In this document: piece by piece, positions 20,382 to 30,171 of the stretch
Layout: each line of letters starts with the position of its first letter
Position numbering within the stretch: the stretch's first letter is position 1
Source: Chloromonas sp. AAM2
Lineage: Eukaryota; Chlorophyta; Chlorophyceae; Chlamydomonadales; Chlamydomonadaceae
Assembly: GCA_004335635.1 (NCBI GenBank)
Contig: QAXH01005841.1
Location: 1 to 39,027, forward strand
DNA length: 39,027 nucleotides
Reading direction: 5' to 3'
The notes under the pieces: generated by a model
Databases searched by the model: none
What the model was told of the DNA's origin: nothing
What the model saw: the letters and a program-made list of their open reading frames with translations, nothing else
Translations under genes and position numbers: made by a program

Positions 20382-21608
20382 ATGCAGCAGCAGGATGACG
20401 ACTGGAACAGAGAAAGGCCAGCGTTGTGCTCTAGGGCTCTGAGGCATGCACCCCTGCATGCAAGCGTGCAGGCGCTCAGGCTGAGGCAGAGGCAGCAGCA
20501 GGTTCAAGAGTTGCTATCTGCGGCATGCCATTTCCATTGCTGCTGCATGCCACCAGCAGAGGTGGAGGATGCGGCGCATGATCAGGCACTGGACCAGTTG
20601 CCTGCTCGCCCGGCTGTGTATTACAGCTTTGATCACCGCTTTACCATCCAAGTGCCCCGGTGGCACTGCAGGCAGTGCAACATGGACTTTGAGCCACAGC
20701 CTCAAGATGTGCATTGCTGGCCATCTACTGTAGCTCAACCATTTCGGTGGTTCGACTTGGACATGATGCATATGCACAAGCATCTTGGTCTGCGTCTGGG
20801 CGTGACCGCGACAGGTATGCAGCAATCACAGCAGTACAGCAGTGGCAGCAAGGGCCCATACAGTAGCACGGGTGTTGCTCGATTGTGCACAGGTGCCGAT
20901 TGCACCCCTCCATGTATTGCTCAAACCATGGTATGGTTCTTGTGTGTGCGACGCAGGCTTCCCGGAGGCATGCCACCTACAGAAGGAGCGTTATGGTGCA
21001 GTGGAGGCAGCGGCACTGGCTGGAGGACATCCTGTGCCTGCGCGCACAGACTCTCACCAATCCGTGCAGTCTTTCATGGCGTTTGTGGGCGTACACACAG
21101 ACCTGGCATCCCTCACTGGTCTGGGCCTGGCAGTGCCCAATGACCCTCTAAGCGCATGTCCTGTATGCGCAGACGTGCCAGCAGGTATGGTAACTTGGGT
21201 TATAACGTTGTTGTTGGGCAGGGCAGATGCTTGGTTAGCAGTGCTAGCTAAGTCATTTGATTGGTTGATGAGGTAGTAGGCAAAGTTTTACGGAACGAAG
21301 GCGTGTGTTCTGGTCGTGCCATGCTTACACGGGTATGGGGTGCTGGATGTTGGATGGATGCATGATGATAGATGCTTGTTGTGAAAGGCCGTGCACGGCT
21401 TGTCGGGCGTCAAAGGTGGGTCTTGCATGGTGGTGCCTGCAGGCGTATGCAGCCGTGCGATGGATGTGAGCATAGCCGCCGATGTCATAACCAAGCCTGG
21501 CCATTACAGCAAGTGTGGCCAGGCCACCCAAGGTTTGCAACCGCGACTGAAGGCGGTGGGAGATGCAGATCTGACGGCCTGTAACATTATCTTGGAGACT
21601 GTCACATG
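20382..21608 (+). mobile_element. KDZ transposon relic: CxC3-like cysteine cluster and transposase start
   Basis: Kyakuja-Dileera-Zisupton (KDZ) elements are DNA transposons of fungi and algae whose transposase follows a cysteine cluster. First frame: AARPAVYYSFDHRFTIQVPR-type strands leading into WHCRQCNMDFEPQPQDVHCW, with CxxC ahead of a Trp-Pro-Ser-Thr segment, then PFRWFDLDMMHMHKHLGLRL, the usual order in CxC3-type proteins. A donor (GACAG|GTATGC) ends this exon. The next frame (from 20893) reads FPEACHLQKERYGAVEAAAL and ends SACPVCADVPAG, the CPxC motif before the catalytic region. After an intron, 21445-21608 gives AMDVSIAADVITKPGHY. No intact DDE domain follows within the window. Probably a truncated or decayed copy. 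Confidence 0.55.
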
Positions 21609-22602
21609 ATGACACACGTGTCCCATGATTGCACGAGTCGTCCCACACTTGCATGGGACGATGCAACATCAGGGCCATTTGCCCATACATGCATTGAGCA
21701 GACGATGGCACAAACAGGACGGGCCATGAAAGCAGGGGCTGTTGTTATGTCGGTGCTCCTGTGAGCGTCATATATACAGACACAATTCATCAAAGCTTGT
21801 CACCCTCACACATCTGTATGGTGTGTGCACATCCCGAGTGACCAGTGTGACCCTCACTCCTGGCATAGGCCGCATGCCAAAGCTGCGTAGCACCTCCACG
21901 TGGCTGTGGCCTCCGCCCAGCAGCACCAAGTCCTGTGCAGGCAAACATACGGGCGGTCAAGCGGACCCGGCATATGCTGCCTTTGAACACACTGCTGGTG
22001 CAGGCAAGGGCGTTGTTTAGCTTGCTTGTCTTGAACATAAAGGTTCAAGTCAAGCCCCAACGATGACACATGGCACAGCATTTGATGCGCGCTCGGGGTG
22101 ACATATCACACCTGTGGGCATGCGGCGTGAGCTGGACTGCCTGCTGTCACGCAGACTCAATTGCCTGTTATTATGTAGCCACCCACCTTCATTATGGGGA
22201 CCTTAGTTGCCATCATGATGCCAGCCCCGTCACGCTTATGCCTGGCTGTTCCGCACGCCACGCCCCAGGGACTGGCCGTACACTCCCCAGGGGATGGGAG
22301 AAGCTACCATGCAACAAGTCAATGAAGCAGGATTAACAAGTGAACGCCTCCTATGCACCTGGGTGGTTGATGGTGGTTTTTGCCTGATGGGATGCAGTGT
22401 TGTGGGTTGACCACAAACCACACAACTGGTGCGTTCAACCCAGGCAGTCGCTGTGGCCAAGGGTGAACCAGGACCAGGACAGGTAGCCGGGTGAGTGACA
22501 AGTAGCGTGCGTGTCCAGGAGCCTGCACAACAGGTGGTGTTGAGCAGGTTTGTTCCGGGCTCTGCCGAAACTCCTGCGTAATCTCCTGCCGGAGTCCAAA
22601 GC
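21609..22602. other. No gene seen; possible decayed KDZ continuation
   Basis: A plus-strand frame near 21855-22018 includes [20 protein letters not shown], which may be a remnant of the transposase region, but the match is too weak to call. The rest shows no coding signal. Confidence 0.3.
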
Positions 22603-22663
22603 CTTCCTGCCGAGACGGCAGGAAGTCCAGCGCACAGGCTCCTGTTTTTCCTGCCACGGCAGG
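22603..22663. repeat. GC-rich palindrome cluster, left
   Basis: Three hairpins in 61 bases: CTTCCTGCCG-AGA-CGGCAGGAAG (22603-22625, 10-bp perfect stem), ACAGG-CT-CCTGT (22634-22645) and CCTGCC-AC-GGCAGG (22650-22663). The CCTGCC/GGCAGG arm recurs in the cluster at 23653-23803. Confidence 0.85.
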
Positions 22664-22711
22664 TGTACTTACGGGAGTGTTTCCTGCCAGCCCAAAAGCG
22701 CTTGAACATCA

Positions 22712-22768
22712 GTATTACATGCATTATTACAGTATTACAGTTATTACAGTATTACATGCATTATTACT
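22712..22768 (+). repeat. TATTACA-type short tandem repeats
   Basis: AGTATTACATGCATTATTAC occurs twice (about 22713 and 22749), with ATTACAGT steps between. AT-rich against a GC-richer neighbourhood. Confidence 0.85.
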
Positions 22769-23652
22769 CGTCATCTCCATCACCAGGCAACACGGACAAA
22801 TCATCAGACTCCTCTTGCTCGCCTGATGAAAGCGCATCCACTCAATGTCTCAGGGTCAAGGCCTGCGGCATCCCAGTCATCGTCATCACCGCTAGCTGAA
22901 CCTTCTAACTAGGACTAGGACAGTAGCCCGTGCCACGCACAGGCAGGGCAAGGCAAGGACAGTGTGTCTGCATGCCCGTATGCTTGCATGCCCATGCTCC
23001 TGCAAGCCTGTGGGCCCATTCCCATGCACCCTGAACCCCGTGGACCCCTTTTGCATATCGCTGCGCCTGAAGGCCCGTGGCGACATTGGCTTGCTCCATG
23101 CTGACATCGCTGGCTGGCAGCTATGTCCAGGCGCTGCATCGCTTGTTGGTCGTGCGTGCATGAGGGCAGTTGAAATTTGTCGGTCGGTAGGTGCATGTGC
23201 GTCAGCAAACACTTGCGCCTGTGGTGTGGATTGCCTTATGAATGCCCGTGTCGCTGTTAGTTCGTGGCGTGAAATGGCCTCACGAATTCAAATGGCACCT
23301 GGACAGCCGACGAAGTGACCACTGCCAGGTCGGCCGTGCATAGCCGTTTACAGCATGCATCAGTAGCTCGTGCCGCACCGTTTGCACCACTCTCCAGGCC
23401 GCGATATGCAGGTGGACTTGGCCCCCACCCATGCCTTCATGCAGGATTTATGGACATGGTTGCCCTATTGATATATTGAAGAAGCACAAGAAGCACCATC
23501 GACATTTTGCCAGGGTATGCGTGGACGGCGCGCGGGCGGTGTCAGGATGTACGTGAACCCCGTTTCTGGTGGCGCTCGTGGTGGCTAGCCAGCAACGGCT
23601 AGGGTAGGCTAGGGTTGCAGGCAGGAACACAACGCCATGTGGGTCCCAAAGT
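22769..23652. other. No gene seen between palindrome clusters
   Basis: About 0.9 kb lies between the TATTACA repeats and the right palindrome cluster. Frames on both strands are open (for example 22962-23318 plus, 22892-23212 minus), but none shows a motif or a convincing exon structure. Confidence 0.35.
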
Positions 23653-23803
23653 CCTGCCGTGGCAGGGAAGTCAGCCTGCCTGGCCCGCAGGAAACAGCCA
23701 GCCAGGCCTATTGAATCTCCTGCGCCGGCAAGACGCCTAAGGCGTCCTGCCCAAAATCTCCTGGCTGTTTTGGCCGACCCCCCTCAAACTCCTGCCGGCA
23801 GGA
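23653..23803. repeat. GC-rich palindrome cluster, right
   Basis: CCTGCC-GT-GGCAGG (23653-23666), GACGCC-TAA-GGCGTC (23732-23746) and the perfect 14-base palindrome TCCTGCCGGCAGGA (23790-23803), with further partial CCTGC/GCAGG arms between. It shares the arm sequence with the cluster at 22603-22663. Confidence 0.85.
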
Positions 23804-24010
23804 CTGCCGGAACTTCCCTGGTGTTGAGTGTTCACAACGAGTTGCCTGTTGGCATGGTGATATCCGTACGACCTCTTGAACCACTTCATGTTAGCAATAA
23901 CAGCTGTTATGTGGCAACAGAAGGTGATGGCAACAACAGCAGTTGTTGAGCCAGGAACATGTGAGTTGCGCGAACCTACACAACACAACAAACAACAACA
24001 CAACAACCAT

Positions 24011-24800
24011 AAGGGTCTCCAGGTCTCTGGCTTGGTGGGTATGCTGCCCAATAGCCATGCGCTCTGATGAAGCAGGCAATTGCCTGCCACTACGTGAGCT
24101 TGTGCCGCCATTGCCATGCACCGGATTTCCAGGTACAGAATCATAAGCTTAGAGACCCAGAGACCCAAGTAGGGTCCTCAGGTCTCTGCGTTGCTGGGTA
24201 TGCTGCCGCCAGTCATGGGCTTAGTGAAGCAGGCCACTGCCTCTACTTGTGCTGGTGCCACAATGGCCAGGACGAAACTTCCTGGTACAGACTTGGAACC
24301 CCAGAGACCCAGACACACGCGGTTATTTCTATCTGTTCTCCAGGTCTAAGCCCAACCGTTATGCCCATGGTGTAACAAGCGTGTTTTTTTTACGTGTGCT
24401 CATGCCACTATTGCCATGAAGTGAATACTCAAGTGCAGACTACAAACCCAGATAACCAGAAACCCAGCAAGCCAGATAACCAGCCCAGGTGCACACAGCA
24501 GTCAGGACCAAGGGGAAGTGCAAGGGCATGCAGGATGGTGGGCAGACTTGGCGTGTCATGCCTATACCCAGAGGCTCGAGGCTTGTCAAGCCAGTCGCGC
24601 AACACCAGATGCGGACAATGCCATGCACCCTTTGAATGCAGCCTCAAACGCAGACACCTGAAACCCAAGACCCCGAGCAGGATCCACGCAGTGTCGTGCA
24701 AGGGCTTGGATTGGAATGCAGCATGCAAGCTGTGGGTTCAGACCCTTGAAAACCCAGAAACTCTGCCCAGGAAGGGTTCTTGTCTCCTGTCTTAAGAAGG
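24011..24800 (+). repeat. Degenerate tandem array, period about 163 bp, running to the gap
   Basis: Units begin near 24011, 24173 and 24338 with (C)AGGTCT. They carry GGGTATGCTGCC, a TGAAGCAGGC segment, a TGCC-C-ATGGCCA/TTGCCATGCACC segment and end in AGAGACCCAGAGACCC or AACCCAGA. Further blurred units seem to continue to about 24770, judging by the CCATGCACC and AACCCAGA landmarks. The plus strand reads Cys-His-rich peptides in two places (CRHCHAPDF, CGQCHAPFE), but the frame is not kept between units. Confidence 0.6.
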
Positions 24801-24855
24801 GCTCCTGCGGTCTGAGGTTGACACCTTGTATCGGCTTGTGAGGATGTACGTACCC

Positions 24856-24906
24856 NNNNNNNNNNNNNNNNNNNNNNNNNNNNNNNNNNNNNNNNNNNNN
24901 NNNNNN
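24856..24906. other. Assembly gap (51 N)
   Basis: A run of 51 undetermined bases. It follows the degenerate ~163-bp array, so the true length may differ from 51. Confidence 1.
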
Positions 24907-26265
24907 CAGTGCTTGGCTGACTCAATTCTTAGACACATGTACTGCCTTCAAAACGAGACGAACTTTCCGGCCATGATTTTGGACGCTGATTCTCACACTC
25001 GTGCCCTTCTAATCGCTCTTGAGTGCCGGAGCCGGCTTGGCAGGCATACATTGTGCGCAAACAATGCCTCACAAGCAAATCAAGGGTATTCAGGTGTGTC
25101 GACTAAACTACCATACATGTGGTACCACACAGTGCAAGGTGTACACCAGAGTCGCATGCTGACACCTGCGGGACCACTTTGACCACTTGCGGTATGTATT
25201 TTGGATTTATAGGACTGATATGGGCCTGGTGTCTGACGCATAATGCCATATTTTGAGCCGTACTTCCTATTACCAGGCATCCCGCAGAGATACATGCACT
25301 CACCGAACCCTTGGAATGAAACACACCCCAAAACACATTGATGTGCAAGTCCACTTCAAAGCGGACTCGTTAATAGTAGTCCAGGCAAACTTCAGGTCTA
25401 AACTGCAGCATCTAATGATCAGTGTTTGAACACATGACTGACCGTCCACACAGAGCCCATAGCCATACAATAGAGCACCATGAAGTTGCACAAAAGCATA
25501 CTCACAGTACCAGTGAACGACTTGATTTGCGACCTGATCCATGTGACACACCAGTCCTGCAGGTTCATCCATGCAGGACTAGCAGGCATGAAGATTGCCA
25601 CTCACCAACGCCCTACAAGCCAGCCGAAGTCTTCCGGGGCGAAGAGGACGAGCAGAGAGCGACGGCGTCGATACATGGCCTCAGGTCACAAGCGTTGCTC
25701 TCACTCTGGCGGCACTCTGAACGTTACGCCATCTTACACGGGCTGACGCACTAGAGGCGATCAATCAAAGCCAATGCAGAGTGGGACACCACAGACGCGG
25801 TGCACCACAAGTGAACATCCTCTGCCAAAGAAATTACTGTTACATGGCGAGAGATCAGCCACTAGCCTGTCCCACTAGCCAGGTATGCCTTGGTGTTTGA
25901 ACCCACAAGCTGTCATGGGGGATTGCCCATTCTTTGACCATTTTTGTTAAATGTTATGACCTGCAGGCATGCACGCATGGCAGCCTGTAGGCAAGCTGTA
26001 TGCATGGACGTACATGGATGTGCATGAGTGTGTATGACATGACCGCTTCACGGTTTTAACACGTGGCTGCATCGTTTTCACGTTCCACGTGCGCTCAACA
26101 CCTGCATTCTTCCACTCTCTCAGCGCTGCGCACACACCCAGCAGTACAGCGCCAATATACATCATGTGTGCTTGAGCGTCCTGCAACTCTCCGCCCTGCA
26201 AACCAAGGGTCAAGCCTGCCTGTCCAAGGTCCAGCCCAGACGTCCTTTTCACACAGCCGAGCGGA
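24907..26265. other. No assigned gene; repeat copies and kinase-exon-like debris
   Basis: Holds dispersed repeat family 2 copy 2 (25437-25480). On the minus strand near 25330-25365, a frame reading VDLHINVF resembles the kinase-gene exon LDLYINVLDF at 18103-18046, possibly debris of a paralogue. Plus frames at 25480-25740 are open but unplaced. The last ~300 bases should include the promoter and 5' UTR of the RING gene. Confidence 0.35.
25437..25480 (+). repeat. Dispersed repeat family 2, copy 2
   Basis: Same-orientation partner of 5112-5155. It shares the CACACAGAGCCCAT core and flanking blocks. Confidence 0.6.
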
Positions 26266-27997
26266 ATGGATGTAGCGGCAGGCGACCAGCAAGAGAACAC
26301 AGGCTTGGCTTGTGAACAGGTGCGCAATTTAGCTCACGCCGCACGGCTACAGCCCCATGCACCGTCAGCTGTGCACTCAATCGCCTTGACTGCTCCATTC
26401 CCGACACCGGCATTTCGCCACGATAGCAAGCGCAAGGCTTCTTACTTCATTCGCCACAACTCGGCCTGCCAGGGGTCAGCAGCCGAGGAACAGCTCAGCT
26501 TGCACCAAGCCCAAGGTCCATCTGTCAACACCAAAATCCCGACGCTACTTGACTTGCGCAGATGCAAGGGCAAACGCAAGCAGTTCATTGTGGAGCCCCT
26601 GCTTCGAAATTGGCTAAACAGGTGCAGGCTGTTACGGTCGAAGTTACACCCAAAAGCGACATCGGGCCTGACCAAGGCCAGGCTCCCCCTATGCTCAGTT
26701 TGGGGCTGGACATTGTGCGGAAGCCGCTCTCATGTCAGTTGTGCCACGAATTGGTAAGTCGTCCTTGCTTGACCTTTTCTTCTGACTGCTGACCAGTTGC
26801 CTGGACATGTGCATGCGAAGTGCCCTCTCTTTCTTCCATGCACAGGTGGCTTCATCCCTCGTCATGCACTGCTCCCACGTCTTTTGCGGAGGATGCCTGT
26901 TTGAGCACCTCAACGTGAAGCCTCAGTGCCCCACTTGCCAGGTATTCTTGTGTTTTTGGAGCACTGCCAAAGGCTGGGCAGCTGTAATGCTGCAAAACGT
27001 GTTTGCCCTCATGCCATTTGCATATGTGCGGGAGCCTCTGACTGGGAAGACAGCCGAGCTGTTGCTGTCCCACTGGTCTGCAGGTTAACATGCGCGCGAT
27101 TCCAGTGCGTTGCCTGGCGCTCGACCAAGTATCAGAGGCCTTTGTAGCCTTGCAGGACGCTGATGAAAGGGCTTGCTTTCTTGCCCGTGCGGAGGACGGC
27201 AAAGGAGCGGCCAACAAAATCAACAAGGTCAGGGCGGAACACTTTCCGTTAGCTCTAGTGTAACCCTAACAGAGACCTAATGCCAAACGAGTTTTGCCCT
27301 TTCTGCACGTTCGCAGATGTTTTGGTGGCTTCAGGCGCCCATGGCTGTCAATGCGCCTGACCAGCAACACCTGGGTGGCAGTGTCAATGGCGGAGGCAGT
27401 CTTCCCTTCCACGCAAACACCCACCAGCAGATGATGGTGGCACAGCAACCAAGCCATCAGCCTCCTATGGGCATGTTCAATCACGGCCAGGGAGGTTCAT
27501 TCCCCTTCCACCACAACGCCATGCAGCAGCAGCACCTCCCATCCCATGGCAACCCACATGGTGGTCAGGACCGTGCATTCCGTGAGCACATGGGCCACAA
27601 CCGCCGCTGCAGTGATCCAAACCTTTCAAGGCCTGGTGCTTGCGTTCCCCCGCAGCATATCAACAGGCGCAGCACGGGTGGTGGCGTGCCGATGCCTAGG
27701 CATCCCGTCCCTTCAACAGAGTCCCAGTCAGCTGCAGCAACTGCCGCCTTTCTGAACGCACACACAGCCATGGCCCAGCAGAACGCCGCCCTGGATGCCT
27801 TGTTGCCTCTGCAACAGCAGTACCAGCAGCCGTACTGCTCCCAGTTCAACCCACAGTACCCTCTGGGTGATGCTATGGGTCGTGCAGGTGGCATGCAAGG
27901 TGATGCTATGGGTGGCGCCATGACTCAGCTGCAGGAGCAGATGCAGATGCTGCAGATGCTGCAGCAGGTGTCGATGTCTGGCTGGCAGGCCTCATAA
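26266..27997 (+). CDS. RING-HC E3 ubiquitin ligase-like protein with Gln/Met/His-rich tail, 5 exons
   Basis: Probable E3 ubiquitin ligase. Exons: 26266-26319 (tentative), 26562-26753, 26846-26941, 27084-27227, 27317-27997; all phase 0, 388 residues. The RING is C3HC4: Cys76-x2-Cys79 (LSCQLCHEL) is split by an intron from Cys91-x-His93-x2-Cys96-x2-Cys99 (MHCSHVFCGGC) and Cys110-x2-Cys113 (CPTC). The spacing resembles RNF8/CHFR-type RINGs, and VRCLALDQVSEAFVAL follows as in those families. Donors are strong (TTG|GTAAGT, CAG|GTATTC, AAG|GTCAGG). The last exon encodes a low-complexity tail rich in Gln, Met, His, Gly and Pro, ending QLQEQMQMLQMLQQ. The ATG at 26562 directly follows a CAG acceptor, so it may be internal; the first exon is chosen because it ends CAG|GTGCGC in phase. 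No FHA or other N-terminal domain is visible. Confidence 0.78.
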
Positions 27998-30171
27998 GCC
28001 ACAAGGCGCTCTGTCTAAAGCACTGCTCCGCAGGCGTGAGGATGTACTAGAGGGCTGCAAACGGCTATCAGAGGTCATGCGCGTACTGCATGCGATGCTC
28101 ACCATGGTGTCATGTCATCAGAACGCAAAAGCCAAGAGAGGACAGTAGGCAAGAGCAGTGTGGGTGCAGATACACACACTGCTGTGAATCAATTGGATAG
28201 GTGGTGGGTTAGATGGATTGTTTTCAATCGACTGACAGCCTTGTCATTGAGATTTGCATAGTGGGCCTCACTTGAGCTGTGCGCGCAGGTGCCTCCTAGA
28301 GTACAAAGGTGATGCGTCGGTCCCTACTCTCCATCCCTCCTCCAGATGCTTGGCTGCTCATCACGTCACTCATTGCTGCAGGGTGGTGTCATGACATTAG
28401 CAGGTTGATGCAGGTTGATATGGCCGCCCGCCACCAGTTGCAGTGGCTGCATGCCATAGCCAAATCAGTGCAGAGTATCAGCAGGCTGAGCATGTACGTG
28501 CGCGTTTGTACCTCAGCAATGCCACCAGTGAGGCCCGTATGCAGCCAGAGACGCTTTTGCTGAAGCATCAGCTGTTCATGTGTGTACACAGGTGTGTGGC
28601 ACCAGTTTGTGTGCGTCCAGATCAGGCACACCCACTTTGAGCACTTTGTGCAGCCTAGTATTTGTGGTGGCTAAGGAATTTTCAAGAACCAGGTGTAGGT
28701 GCAACAAACAGAGACTAGGACGTAGGACAACGGCCGATACTCTTATGGTGCCATTTGGGCTGCTGTACGATTGCATGTTGAATCCGTCCCCTGTGAGTAG
28801 GGTGCACTGAGCTGCTGAGAGGAATTGCAGGCAGCCATCACCATTTAATAGCATTTGTGCCTCTGTAGGTTGTCTGAATGAGTGTAGAGTGCCCCTGCCT
28901 CGCACTCTGAGGTAGTCATTGCCCATGCTCTACACTAGGTGCAAAGGTTAGACCACTACAAACTGTAGCGTTGACAGAGGTGAGGCATTGAGGCTTTTGA
29001 AGCACCTCCTGTGATGGTTTGAGCTCATGACATGTGCAGTGAACGATTGAGGGCAAGAAATGCCACGGCCATCTGCAATGGTTTGAGCTTATTCGAACTT
29101 TCTAGGATGTGAACACGACATGATGTAGTGCAGGTTGTAGTTGACCTTATTGCGTCATTGGGCATTCACAAATCCTGACGTGCAGGTGATAGGCTTTCTG
29201 GTGCTGTGTGCAGCTCGGAGCAGGGCCTGTTCAACTGAACGGTTTTATAGAATTGACAAAGCAGGGCAGCTCTGTAGCAGTAGTTGTAGAAGTGCACACC
29301 AGGAGGCACGTCCACGCAAATGGACCAATCTTATACTGCAGAAATTACTCGGAAGCCATATGCTGTGTTATATAGCAGGAAGCAACGGACAGGTGTGAAG
29401 CAATGTGCGATAGAGGACTATGGTTGAGGACTAGGTTGCGATTACTAGTGTCATCATGATGACAGTGGTGGATTGCAGTGAAGTGGGGTAGGCAGGCATG
29501 TAGGAGCGCTTGTGGATCACGCCGTGGTGTGGCTGGGATAACATGTCCACATGTTACGACAGCTAGGTTTGTAAGACATTGACTGGTCATCCTTTCCTTA
29601 AACTAGTCGAGCAAGCACCACGTACAGGGTACAGGTCAGTAGAATTTACCAGTACGTCTCCGTGTGTCATTGTTATTTGAATTGTCAACTGCGCATCCCC
29701 TGTTGCATCTTGATATGCCATGTTCTCGAGCAGGTGGGGCGTGTTTGTGCAAGCGTCAGCCCATCTGGCATTGGACAGTGCCACCAGTCATTTCAGCATC
29801 ATCAGCGCATCAGAACAATGTAATGTTCAAGCAAATTGTGCAACGACCCAAGCATCAGAAGACCGAAGTCGGACAGACACTTGCTGCAGCACAGACTGCT
29901 TCAACACGCGCAAACAACAGGGCAAAACTCCATGCCATGTCAGTGGTGTGTTGCTGCTAGGTGGGGACGCCATGTCAGTCATGATGTGGCACTCACCGGT
30001 CGCTCAACACATCTTGGCCCGTGACAGCTCATGAGTTCAAAGTTCAAGCATGTACCTGTTGACTCCAGCAGGCATGCACTGTTGCATAGCTAACCCCAGC
30101 AATCATGTATTCTTGCATTCCTGCAATGCCCGAGGGCTTATTCATGCATTCCTGCAGCTCCACTGCCATCT
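27998..30171. other. Intergenic region between convergent genes, no gene seen
   Basis: Spans the 3' flanks of the RING gene (+) and the ETF-QO gene (-), both ending here. Open frames are short and unstructured. It contains a copy of dispersed repeat family 3 (29298-29350). No terminator or polyadenylation element could be assigned. Confidence 0.45.
29298..29350 (+). repeat. Dispersed repeat family 3, copy 1
   Basis: ACCAGGAGGCACGTCCACGC, then a spacer, then TGCAGAAATT matches 37507-37563 in the same orientation, with small indels. Confidence 0.5.

Noticed and set aside
25480..25746. Possible RNA methyltransferase C-terminal exon (SCRFIHAGLAGMKI)
   Set aside because: The likeness to an NSUN-type ending is short, there are no flanking exons in phase, and a gap and repeats surround it.
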